64,000 nucleotides of DNA from positions 1 through 64,000 of the forward strand of contig WNNJ02003554.1 of the NCBI GenBank assembly GCA_012934845.2, given 5' to 3'. The notes under the pieces are model-generated. The model was not told where the DNA came from. It did not search any database and saw only the letters and a list, made by a program, of their open reading frames with translations. Made by a program: the position numbers and the translations under genes. Origin of the DNA: Pomphorhynchus laevis. Taxonomy: Eukaryota; Acanthocephala; Palaeacanthocephala; Echinorhynchida; Pomphorhynchidae. Within the stretch, counting starts at the first letter, position 1. Each line of letters begins with the position of its first letter. This document shows, in pieces, positions 21,801-31,120 of this stretch.

Positions 21801-24336
21801 TCTAAAAAATATTTAACTTTGTTTTAGTTAATAAGCAGTGTTCAAACTAACTTTTAAAGATAATCATTAAATAACTGAAAATTTTTATTAAGAACATTAT
21901 AAGACAAGTCCCGTCCTTATTAAAAAGATAATGCGCTATCGCGCATCGTCTAATGCGCCACAAGTTGGCCACCTCTGCTCTAAAATATAGTTTAATGAAA
22001 TAGTTTATTTTTTTATTTTAAAGCTAAAATTTAATTTAAAAATTAATAATTGATTTATAACATCAACAATTCAAGCATCGACTTAGAACTTTTAAAATTT
22101 AAAACAACAAAATTATTATGCATGTTTGAGATCACCACGTTCAACAGATATGCCATCAATGAACAATCTGTAAATGCAAAGCATATTTTGGCACTTTAAT
22201 TAGTTCATTTGATGGAATCCTAATCTATTATGCTTTTGGTTTCTTAAAAATTGCTACTGCTGAAGAAATTTCAAAATTCTATCAAAATATAAAAATTATT
22301 AGTATTATTATATTATATTACATGTTTTAAATTGTATAATTTGAAAGAATTTTATTACATAAATTTTAAATTCAAATGAATACAAATTATATATAAAATA
22401 ATGTAAACAATCATTTAAGCCAGAGACGAAAGAACAACGATAACAGTAACAAGTACCGTTTAGTCATCACAATGATCATCAGTGCTAGAGTCATTGTGAT
22501 GGCAAAAAGATACTTGTTATTGTTATCGTTGTTCTTTCGTCTCTGGCTTAAATGACTGTTTAATAATTCACGCGGAATGGTCTCACTCTATCTTGAGAAA
22601 GATATAAAATGATTTAATATTTTATATTTGTATTATATTTATATAAAATAGAGATATAATATAGATAAAATATAGATAACGTATACTTTATATAAAAGAA
22701 CATATAACTATTACGAGTTTTATATTTTTAAGAAGTTTATTACATAAATTTTATATTCTAATGAATACAAAATTATATATAAAATGGTATAATATTATAA
22801 ATTGGTATTATATCTATATAAATAAAGATATAATATAAATAAAATATACTTTATATATAAAAATATATATTATATAAAAATTTTATTATATATCGATATA
22901 AAACAGATATAATTTTGATATATTTTAGATAAAATACACGAGTCTTATATTTGTAAAAGATATTTAACATAAATTTATATAGCATAAATTGTATTATTTA
23001 TCTATCGATAAATAATAAAACTCCATCAAATTCTCATAAAATGAGAAGTTACTCACTGTATAGAAGTTACTATTAATTTCTTTATTAAAATTTCTTTTTG
23101 AAAATACATTCTATAAAATATTGAGATTTTTCTAATAGTAACAGCGATTGAAATATAGAAGTAAAATCTTTCAATAATTTTTTAATCTTTTAATAAATAA
23201 TTTAAAACTTTCATTCAATAAATTGACATTTTACATGCACTATTATTCGAGCTATTTTCTTATGTATAAAAATAACTTAAAATAACATATTAATAACCGT
23301 TATAATCTTTATTATAATTTAATTTGGTTGCATCTGTGAGCTTATGGTTGTGGCACGACATTATCTTCACAGGTATTGTTCCTATTATTGATACAGCAGG
23401 ACGATACTAATCAGCCTAGGTTGGTCTCATTAGCTCAGAACCATACCTACATTTCACGTTCCGACCCTTATTATCTGCTTACTCCGTACACTGTTACTGA
23501 TCGGATTCGAACTCAAGAGGTGTATCGCGATCCAACGCTACATCCAATAGACTGGCTGCTGCTCCTAATGCTACATCCAGTGGTGTAGATGTGCATCTCT
23601 GGATTATAATACAACTTAAAATTTATCATTTATTATTTATTCATTATGGATAAATTTGTAATGTTCCTCTAATATAATGACGTCTATCTTAAATTTTAAT
23701 GTTTTTACAAAACTATCAAAAAGACTGTAGGAAGTCATGTTCAAATCAAGATTATACTGCTTCGTTGTTTCAACTATTAAATCGTATTCATTCCCAGCAA
23801 TATCAGCCGACAAATCAACAACAAAACCAAACTCAAGAACAACTTTATGCATCCGAACTTGTACAAATGCAAACAATGGGATTTTATAACCGTGATAGAA
23901 ATCTTAGAGCGCTTGTTGCATCTATGAGGGACGCAAATATGGCTGTAGAACGTATTGAAAACTCTTGACTTCAACATAAAGTTACGTTGAAATATAATCC
24001 TAGCTGTTGCGGTTGGCAATCCTGCATGTTGGTGGCTTGCTGTAAATATTTACAGCCAGTCAATTACTTGTAATATCAATAAAGGTATAATCCGCGATAT
24101 TAAAAAATGTCAAATGATATTTCAAGGATGCATGTCATTAATATTTTCACGCTCTATTTGTAAGATGCAATCAAACATTTAATTTTTAAAGCCTTTAAAT
24201 TCAAATTATAAGCATACCGTTTCTCAGTGCCGTATGATTTTTGAGTGATTCTAGGATATGAAATTCGAACTTCGTAACAGTTTTCTTTGTTGTAGCTCTG
24301 CTGGATCATCCATTTAATATCTTCGTCACTAAACAT
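12879..24336 (-). CDS. CSL family transcription factor (RBPJ/Su(H)/LAG-1), divergent, six exons
   Basis: CSL proteins bind DNA and carry Notch target-gene control. Exons in order on the minus strand are 24336-24218, 20680-20524, 20423-20252, 16679-16411, 13261-13118 and 13067-12879. All introns are GT-AG and the phases fit, giving 349 residues. Exon 1 has RITQKSYGTEK (RBPJ: VAQKSYGNEK) and exon 2 RFVSPPPL (RFFCPPPC). Exon 3 has a KNYFAARS start and IISKPTVKR (VISKPSKKK). Exon 4 has SGSSVALYNRIRSQASST (SGTKVALFNRLRSQTVST). Exon 5 has IIRKIDKN (IIRKVDKQ) and YQFHKYAL (SQLHKCAF). Exon 6 has an IIKDICRWT block (MINDGASWT). The N-terminal and beta-trefoil domains are present. The frame stops where the C-terminal IPT domain should begin, against about 490-530 residues for RBPJ. 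A donor-like AAT|GTACGC near the stop leaves room for a further unseen exon. Identity is low for this well-conserved family, so this may be a fast-evolving orthologue or a paralogue. Confidence 0.85.
13922..14115 (-). mobile_element. LINE-B 3' fragment in CSL intron 4
   Basis: The minus strand matches the LINE-B end. Shared text includes GGGATTAGTCTT-like and GGACGTCC blocks and GAGGAGCTTGAGAAAC on the plus strand, which is the inverse of 30,650-30,665. The terminal GGGATCTGTGCCC-like box is also present. It is less AT-rich than the surrounding intron and shows no coding potential. Confidence 0.75.
14116..16410. other. Remaining CSL intron 4 sequence
   Basis: This is AT-rich intron. The only ordered feature is a 16-bp minisatellite (AATAATGCGAGATAAC) repeated four times at 14,963-15,026, with a partial fifth copy at about 15,059. 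No gene is seen. Confidence 0.6.
17573..18247 (+). CDS. GIY-YIG endonuclease segment of a Penelope-like element (PLE-N)
   Basis: This 224-residue frame has a Cys cluster C22-x4-C27-x2-C30 ahead of the nuclease. The nuclease motifs are GVVYLIQC (61-68), QYIGKT (73-78), LKTRFRQH (82-89, catalytic Arg and His) and LLEKEDFWIKTL (135-146, catalytic Glu). The domain ends in a GLYDVVQG block. In PLEs this domain nicks the target for reverse transcription. Beyond the stop at 18247, a second frame (18274-18403) continues with LNQRLINDYARL-type text, as a linker to RT would, until LINE-A cuts in. Together with the RT copies at 25.1 and 3.6-4.1 kb, which end without a GIY-YIG, this fits an element with its endonuclease at the N-terminus (the Naiad/Chlamys type). 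It lies in CSL intron 3 on the opposite strand. Confidence 0.8.
   Translation: MYSTRLKKYVSTNDFNFRSFKCNRKNCIVCDVINNNCIVSNTTNKCFSLNINNNCNCNTAGVVYLIQCTCGLQYIGKTYQMLKTRFRQHIYNIQHNSQTIFHKHMRLIGHDIKNCKLFILEHIIEENISILNQKLLEKEDFWIKTLNSMYPLGLYDVVQGIVRSRIVNNKQLYYNNPVKRKPRSHCDKSNKKNRLKNIKKDKCIYEQLKILKQLLRDNKLKDLI
18404..19856 (+). mobile_element. LINE-A fragment inside PLE-N, truncated at both ends
   Basis: It aligns with about 845-2455 of copy 1. It starts at CGTCACCCCGCGTCTCTTCG and covers the second half of the endonuclease and the RT up to the block before GVPQG. It breaks off at a CATATCTATC position and switches to AT-rich DNA. Several frames are broken. The 3' UTR hairpin is missing, which is unusual for target-primed insertion and suggests later deletion or a recombination end. 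It lies in CSL intron 3. Confidence 0.85.
21674..21977. mobile_element. hAT-type MITE in CSL intron 1
   Basis: The terminal inverted repeats are CAAAGGTGACCAAC on the left and the inverse of CAGAGGTGGCCAAC on the right. An 8-bp target duplication flanks it: CTTTAAAA (21,666-21,673) and CTCTAAAA (21,978-21,985), with one mismatch. The 8-bp duplication and the CAGRGGTGGCCAAC-type tip are typical of hAT elements. At 304 bp with no ORF it is non-autonomous. Internal text such as GAGCCAATTT and ATGCGCCA is also common in that group. Confidence 0.8.
22404..22562. repeat. Long near-perfect palindrome (possible mariner-type MITE)
   Basis: Arms of about 72 bp (22,404-22,475 and 22,490-22,562) are nearly exact reverse complements. 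They share TTTAAGCCAGAGACGAAAGA and AACAACGATAAC, with a short loop of about 15 bp. TA lies at both outer ends, so a Tc1/mariner-type MITE with TA duplication is possible. It lies in CSL intron 1. No protein is encoded. Confidence 0.7.
23313..23445 (+). repeat. Fold-back element fragment
   Basis: It matches the left arm of the 4.15-kb fold-back element. Shared parts are GCATCTGTGAGCT, CACAGGTATTGTTCCTATT, GATACAGCAGGACG and the tip text. The second arm is absent. The sequence to its right (23,446-23,605) is less AT-rich, but I cannot assign it. Confidence 0.65.
23731..23968 (+). pseudogene. UBA-domain fragment, ubiquilin-like C-terminus (terminal exon or retrocopy)
   Basis: The frame ends in a UBA domain. 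The run ELVQMQTMGFYNRDRNLRAL is followed by a DANMAVERI helix and a stop at 23,966-23,968. Ubiquilins end in [20 protein letters not shown] and an INAAIERLL helix, so the match is close. A Gln/Asn-rich stretch (QQYQPTNQQQNQTQEQ) precedes it. TGTAG at 23,726-23,730 could be a splice acceptor, and AATAAA lies about 110 bp past the stop. No ubiquitin-like or STI1 regions were found nearby. It lies on the opposite strand within CSL intron 1. Either it is the last exon of a gene whose other exons I cannot see, or it is a truncated copy. Confidence 0.6.
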
Positions 24337-24730
24337 TCGTAGAATTATCCACTAAACATACTTTTTAGATTGTTTAGATGGTTTTTATATATAAACAGTG
24401 TCACGAACATGCGCTTTATTCAGCACACAATCTTAAGAAATTCATTACAATCTTAATTGTATTACACCATTACATTATGTGATGTAATGTGATTACGGTG
24501 GTTCGCTTATTACATTGAGAGTGACACCACTTTTTTGCATCGTACTAGATTTATAAATAGACAAAAGAAATTATCTTTTCGCAAAGGATTGTGTATCAAT
24601 TGTCGATTTTATGATATATTGTTAACAAGTTGCAATTAACAATTTAAAAGCTTATGTGACTGGGAATCGAACAAAGGCTCTTGATTAAAATATATCTGGG
24701 CTATTAGCAAGCAATTTTTAGTATTTTTAG

Positions 24731-25775
24731 TAACTGTGTAAAAACTAAATCTAAACAATATAAATATGAAATATATGTTTCGATACATTGATGATATATG
24801 TGTATTTAATTCTAATAATTTTTATTCAATTAGTGAGCACATTTAGCTGACTTGTTTTTAAGCTTTATAGAATATGAATTTGTTCATAACTGTGTAAAAA
24901 CTAAATCTAAACAATATAAATATATGAAATATATGTTTCGATACATTGATGATATAGTGTATTTAATTCTAATAATTTTTATTCAATTAGTGAGCACATT
25001 TATCCAGAAAGCCTTATTCTTAACAAAACCAATATTAATGATAAAGAAGGTGTATATCTAGATATGAACATTAAATTAACATTAACTAAAACTACTATTA
25101 ATTTATATCGTAAAGATGACATATTTAAATTTACAAGAAACATATTTTTGCATGAGCATTCATGCATACCATATAATATAAAATATAATACATTAAATAA
25201 TGAAATTTTAAGAATTGCAACAATATGTAATGATATTGGATTTATTCAAAATCATTTAAATAATTTAATAAATACATATTTTAAACTAGGTTACTATAAA
25301 AATAACATCAAGCAGAAAATAGTAAAATATATAAATCAACACAATAATATAAAGAATAAATTTAAACTCTTAAGTGGCAAATTTTTATGGATGGATAATA
25401 AATAATATACTTTGCATTAGAATAAGATACTAGATAGTTATTTCAGAGGAAATACATCATTAGCATGTATTTGGCCCCGCTGCTATGTTGGGTAGAGGAG
25501 TTAGGGGCCGAAACCTGATAGCATAGCAGTTCCTCCTGATGACCTCTAATTCTTATTCTGATACAACGTCTGTTATTTATTAGTCAATTCATAAAAATGA
25601 CGTTTATTTTAAATTTTATTTATTATTTATTTTTTTAACTTGATTTAAATTATAGAAAATCTAAAAACAATTATTAAATTTATTATTTAATTATTAAATT
25701 TTGATTTAGCATTATTATGTTTTGTTTATTTTATAATTATATAACAATACGTAGACTCAGTTAGCTGATTTAATT
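24731..25775 (+). mobile_element. PLE-N RT end and 3' UTR, copy 3
   Basis: This holds the RT palm with its catalytic box (MFRYIDDI, near 24,930-24,955) and the thumb (KLTLTKTTINLYRKDDIFKF). The ORF ends in GKFLWMDNK at 25,405 with no GIY-YIG domain. A 156-bp segment containing the YIDD box is directly duplicated (24,731- and 24,887-). The first copy of that segment reads a stop soon after, and a frame change lies between the YIDD box and 25,064. The 3' UTR of about 365 bp runs to the CGTAGACTCAG motif at 25,751 and is shared with copies 1 and 2. Confidence 0.8.
25064..25405 (+). pseudogene. PLE-N reverse transcriptase C-terminal segment
   Basis: This is a 113-residue open segment downstream of the YIDD box. 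It contains the DMNIKLTL motif (the YLD-like segment after the catalytic box), an RKDDIFKFTRNIFLHEHSC region and a basic C-terminus. The last codons and the stop coincide with copies 1 and 2 at 3.7 and 4.1 kb, which marks the true end of the protein. Confidence 0.75.
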
Positions 25776-25786
25776 TATCTGTAATT

Positions 25787-26920
25787 TGAAACGGAATGAG
25801 ACATTCTGGGGGGATAATTATTTTTGTATCTAAATGTCATTCCCAGAAAAAAGAAATTGAATATTTCTTCGATATTTCGTTCGCTAACCGCGGACATTAT
25901 CAAGAAGTATTTGCAACAATAAAACAAGTTAAGTTACAATGTATGAAAAACAAAATCATTTTGGACATTCAAATTTGGTTTGAGGATCTTTATAGCGACA
26001 GCCTCCATAATTAATCGGCGTTTTAAGTTAGGCTCAGAAATCAAAACTGACACATTGTCAAAGTCGATGTCATGACCAGTTTGATGAGCATGGTCTGCTA
26101 ATGCCGACTGCGCTGATGTTGTGAGTGCCTTCTTATGTTCTTTTAATCTAGTTTTTAGAGTACGTCCAGTTTGTCCAATGTATATGCTTATACAATCCCT
26201 ACACCCAACCTTGTACACTACACCCATCTTATCAAAATAAGTTCTTCTTGGTTTGGTGACTAGTGCATCAAGATGATATGTACATCGGGTACCATAAAAC
26301 ATTTTTAATGGTAATCCTGAATGGAAAACGAATCTGTTTATTTTATTAAGAATATCCTCACTTAAACTACCCATTGCGGGAATATAAAAGCAGTGTTTTA
26401 ATTTTTGAGGACCAATTAAGTTGGATTGCGCGGAAGTGTGAATGCGTTCTTTTGTTTTCTTAATTATTCTATGTAAGATATCTATTGGGTAGCCTATAGA
26501 TGTAAATATTCTCAAGACTTTGCTTAATTCGGCGTTTAGATAAATTTCTTTGTTACAAATTCGATACGCTCTTAAACAGAAGCCACGAAACACACCTAGT
26601 TTTGTTGATGCCGAATGACTGCTGTCCCAAGGAATATATAAGCTAGTTTCTGTGGCTTTTCTGAATACTTTAGTGACGGAGGCATCAGTGGTCAAAACTT
26701 CGCAATCTAGGAATGGTAAAAACTCGTTAGAAGGCCAGGTAATTGTCCTAGAACCAAATTTAAATGTCCAAAGTGATTTTGTTTTTCATACATTGTAACT
26801 TAACTTGTTTTATTGTTTCAGATACTTCTTGAAAATGTTTGCGGTTAGCGAACGAAATATCGAAGAAATATTCAATTTCTTTTTTCTGGGAATGGCATTT
26901 AGATACAAAAATAATTATCT
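25787..26920 (-). mobile_element. PLE-2: Penelope-like element with inverted end copy
   Basis: On the minus strand this reads: an inverted copy of the 3' end (26,920-26,751), RT thumb, GIY-YIG endonuclease, then the 3' end (25,983-25,811 and on to about 25,787). The two arms of about 170 bp are inverse copies with few differences. TTATCTGTAATT lies on both sides (about 25,775-25,786 and 26,915-26,926) as a likely 12-bp target duplication. A 5'-truncated PLE with an inverted end fragment at its 5' junction is a known PLE form. Confidence 0.8.
25934..26757 (-). pseudogene. PLE-2 RT thumb plus GIY-YIG endonuclease (5'-truncated)
   Basis: The frame opens with NEFLPFLDCEVLTTDASVTK and VFRKATETSLYIPWDSSHSA, the RT segment after the catalytic box. 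It continues through the PLE linker to MGVVYKVGCRDC and SIYIGQTGRTLKTRLKEHKKA (GIY-YIG with catalytic Arg). HAHQTGHDIDFDNVSVL and LKRRLIMEAVAIK (catalytic Glu) follow. It stops at 25,934. No start codon or RT fingers remain. The order RT then GIY-YIG is the canonical EN(+) PLE layout, unlike PLE-N. Confidence 0.88.
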
Positions 26921-26987
26921 GTAATTATTATTTGCAAATTTGCTGCTATTGCGTATATTCAAACATTTATTTGGGATTATAAGCAAA

Positions 26988-27086
26988 ATGAGCAACATCA
27001 AAATTGATAACGGAGGATCAAATTATTTGACAAATATGCGAAAAATGCCAATCCATAAGCAAATACTGGCACTTATTGAAGACAAG
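26988..27086 (+). CDS. Possible first coding exon of an unrecognised gene
   Basis: The frame is ATG plus 33 codons ending in KQILALIEDK, directly followed by a consensus donor AAG|GTAAGT. I do not recognise the protein. It lies just past the PLE-2 insertion and just before LINE-B. If it is a real exon, the rest of the gene is beyond or broken by LINE-B. It could equally be chance. Confidence 0.25.
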
Positions 27087-27199
27087 GTAAGTGGTTTGTT
27101 GTCTACTGGATCTATCGTTGAGCAGGGAAAGCTTCCTCTGTATCTAGACTGCCAAACTTAATTTGTGTTAAATTTACGGAACATTTAACAACGTTTTCA

Positions 27200-30100
27200 A
27201 CATATTCTTAAGGAACTTCCCTGCACTTTTCAAAGGAAAGTTATTTTTCATTCAATAAATTATTACAAGGCAGAGGTTAGGATATTTTTTTTGCATCCCT
27301 GAGCTCGCCCGTGATTACTTGGACCAGTTCAACAAAAAACATTCAAGTCGTGGTAAAATCTTATACAAGCCTATCTAAGCAACCTTGAATATCAACAACA
27401 TTCTGTCAGATAAAGACATTCTAGCACTTGAAAAAATTTAAGATTAGCATATCAGATTTATTACAGGAAACAGAGCATTGCCGATTCCCGTGGCATTTTT
27501 TTTCTGCCTCGGTTGACGTTGCCTAGTGTCTAGCTCACTTCAGATATAACCCTTTCCTGGGACATAATCTGGTATTGACTCTGATCGAAACTGACTATAT
27601 GGCCTACCCTTATTGTAATATTTGCCACAGATGGGGACATTGAAGTTCTGTATGTCCTGTTATCCGCTCTTGCGGGTAATTAGCTCTCTTAATGATCGTT
27701 CAGAAAAATGCGATAGATCCCCGTACTGTTCTAACTATGGGAGAGTCTACCCAGCTTGATCGAGAAAATGTGATTCCTTCAAAAGCTACAAGAAACGTCA
27801 TATGGTAGCTCAGATGAAGCAAGCCAGCTTCCACTAAACATGTTCCGCCAATAGTAACAACAGGATATCCGACTAGGACCTATAACGGCTTCTTGAGGCC
27901 AATCTCCAAGAATCAATGGATAATATGACCGATTTGATAGAAGGAAATCTCATGTCAAAGATTGGTGAGGTTCAAAGTTCACCTACATCAGTTACTTTAT
28001 CTAAAAAATCCTCGAGATCAAAGAAACGAATTGCTTCGTCGCCGAAGACCTTAGCCTCTTTACAACTGGCAACGATAGGAACAGTTTGAAGCCTTGCGTT
28101 AGGAAATGACGATAATGTCCGTGAGGAAATGACTCCACCTGTCGAGGCTAGAAGCGGAAAAGGCAACTTTTTTGACTAGTTGGAGGGCGTCCCACTCCAG
28201 TTACACTGACGCAATCGGGAAGTAACCAAGAGCCTTTTTCACTGAATATTTCTCAGTAAAATTCGGAGGTGCTTCCGCCCTTAGGCTTCTATCTTGTAGA
28301 GTTGCAGATGATATAGTCTTTCGAGAGACGCGATCTTTCCATATCTCAAAGGACATTACTCGATTTATCCTTAAGCATATAATCACACACTTTACTCTGT
28401 ATATAACCCCTTCACACTTTTCTTATCAAGGTGTTCTAATCCTAGTTAAAAGCTCCTTAAGGTCCTCCCTCTTGTTAAACTACTCATGTCCAGCCCTTTC
28501 TTGTTTAGTTATATCACTAATTACTAACGGTAAACGCATCAGCATAGCCAATGTCTACATCCGGCCAGGGTGAGATTCACAAAAATCGTGGCCTTCTGAA
28601 CCGAATTATAGGTAGAGGCTATGACATGTTACTCATTGACTTCAACGACAGAACTGGTCGTTGGATTAATACAACACTTCCAAGAGCTAGGAACAATTAT
28701 CTTGTACATAAACCATACATCCCCACCTTTCATTGCTCTACAACAAATTCACTCCTAGACATATTACTGCTTCATAGGATGTGGTTGTTAAAATTCATCT
28801 GCACTGAGCAGTCGCGCCAACAGCTGACAACCACTTATGACCTAGTGTGCTGGCGGCTGGAGGAAGATACGTTGTTTAAAAAGGAAGTTCCACTTTGATC
28901 CTATTTGAGTAACCTTCTTTTAGGCAGCTATCCAACTCTTCCCCAGAATAGGGAATGAGAGTTTGACCGAATTTAATTCATACCTCTCTTCGTAAGCTAC
29001 TGGGATCCTTTTGACCACTGCTACAGGTCGCATCTACGATCCCACTTCAACAAAACTCAAGGTCCTAGTGAAAATGTTACACCTTCCCAATCTCTCTGCT
29101 TCCTTCAGGCAGGTTCTCTCGAATGGATCCTGGAGTTTTAGATATAGCCTTCAACTTAGTAGGGGCAGAACGAGTATTGCTCGTCTTAATCCCTCTCAGG
29201 CTTCCTTCTGGAAGATATTCAAGAAGTTTGTCTGCTGGCGGGAGAGGCCATCGGGTTGGATTGAGTGCGTAGACCTTGATAGAGTTTTGGAGGAGTCACT
29301 AGCCCTACATAATTATAGAGCCACGCTTTCTCCCCAGCCAATCCCGACTTGGGGGGGACTTTTCGTTTTCGGATATCCTTAACTCCTTGGGATCACTTCC
29401 GGACACATCCAAATCCGTCACTCTACTCTCTTCTCGAGTTTGTCGGCTTTTGACAGCAAATAAAAGTAGAGAAGTATCCGTCAAATGCTTTTAGCCTCAC
29501 CATCAGATGTTGCCAGCATCAACTGTAGCCGACATTTGTTTTAACATTTGAAAAGTGAATGTATTTTTGAAAATATAATCATTTGAGATACTAAATATTA
29601 TATCTTATATTATAATATATTATTATATAGATTTTTAGATTTATATTATTTTATAGACTTTTAGATTTTTATATTTTTAGATTATTAGATTTTTACCAAA
29701 GAAAAAATCGATTTGATGTCCCAAAGACATGCGGCCCATTTCGATTCAAAATTCCCATATCTCCATCTATATAAAAATCGCTTGCGCGTAGAATCCTTCA
29801 ACATTTGAGTAGGCGTAATTTAATCCCACCGAGTTTTCATTGGTTTGTCAAAGGGCGCTTGATCAATTCAAAATTAATAAAGTGCATCAATTTTGCCAGG
29901 ATAACAGTCATCAGCTTGCTGTAGCTGTTTTTCTTGACTTTTCTTCTGCATTTCACAGCATTGCCATTCCCTTAGTTATCTCCTCTCTCAGGTCTCTCGG
30001 GGTGCCTGCGAGAATTGCTAACATAGTGAAGATACTGCTGTACACCAACGGTTCTACAATGAAGACGACCCTGACGCACGTCAGTTCTACCCTATTACAG

Positions 30101-31120
30101 GTGTGCCTCAAGGTTCCCCACTATCTCCTATCTTATATCTTGCTAGCTCCATTGTTCTCTTAAAGTCATTTAAACGTGATCAACATCTCGTGATATACGC
30201 TGATGATACCACAACCCTGTTTTCTAGACGCAGATGCAAAGATGTAGTTTCGGACATCAGCCGTTTCTTTTTATGATTAAAAGACCAGCTTACCCCTTCA
30301 AATCTTATTTTGAACTCTGCAAAATCGCAGGTCATTGTCTTTAATAGCACCCCTGCCACTAAAAAAGAAACTTAAAATATTAGCACTCTCTGCCCTCTCC
30401 TCCATTTTGATTAATCAACCCGTCCCTGTCTTCACGAGTCGAGTAAAATATCTGTGATTCCCCATTACGGTGATGTGGTCGGCGAAAGCTGACTGGATAA
30501 ACTTATACGTATCTTAGAGAGGCTAAGTCGGCACTGAAACGGTCTCAACATATGTCATTGAATGTTAAAACCTAGGTACGCCTTTGGGGTACTTATGCAG
30601 TCTCGGGATTAGTCTTATTCACTAGAGGACGTCCCCAAAAGCAAATACTAAGGTTTCTCAAGCTCCTCATATCGAGATTACCGACCATTGTCCGCCTCGA
30701 CCGGATTCTTAGGCGCCAAAAATTCACATGGTTCAGTCTTAACATATGTCATTGAATGTTAAAACCTAGGTACGCCTTTGGGGTACTTATGCAGTCTCCG
30801 GATTAGTCTTCTTCACTAGAGGACGTCCCCAAAAGCAAATACTAAGGTTTCTCAAGCTCCTCATATCGAGATTACCGACCATTGTCCGCCTCGACCGGGC
30901 TCTTAGGCGCGCAAAATTTCACATGGTTTAGTCGGAAGGCCTCGCGCTGGTGCGGGCGGGGGGCTCAGATCCCTTTGGAACTGCGGACGTGGAGATGTTA
31001 AAGAAGTTATGTTTGACAAATAGTACAGAAGGTGACAATTTACCAAGATCTAGTTGTGTATTATTTTATCTAACGTTGTATTTTGTTAATAAAATCTATT
31101 TTATTTATTATTAAACATTT
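27200..31120 (+). mobile_element. LINE-B, decayed non-LTR retrotransposon
   Basis: Recognisable parts in order are an endonuclease segment (SIANVYIRPG near 28,535, LLIDFNDRTGRW near 28,634, SLLDILLL near 28,755) and an RT (LAVAVFLDFSSAFHSI near 29,920; VIYADDTTTLFSRRRCK near 30,190). A 3' part without clear frame follows. Many stops and frame changes are present, so it is old. Near the 3' end a 194-bp unit is tandemly duplicated (30,547-30,740 and 30,741-30,934). The end carries GGGGGGCTCAGATCCC and an AT-rich tail. The 5' border is approximate; 27,200-28,400 is probably degraded ORF1, but I see no motif in it. Confidence 0.75.

Noticed and set aside
23376-23588. 70-codon plus-strand frame upstream of the UBA fragment, considered as more of the ubiquilin-like gene.
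   Set aside because: It starts inside the fold-back fragment and shows no ubiquitin-like or STI1 features.
24645-24675. GTTCGATTCC-like text on the minus strand, considered as a tRNA T arm.
   Set aside because: The flanking bases do not pair as a T stem and no acceptor or anticodon arm is found. No tRNA or rRNA gene was seen in the window.
25490-25545. CCGAAACC followed by CCTCCTGATGACCTC in the PLE-N 3' UTR, considered as a permuted hammerhead.
   Set aside because: Stem II would need a bulge next to the core and no acceptable stem I or III forms. The second copy at 4.44-4.90 kb has lost the GAAAC context.
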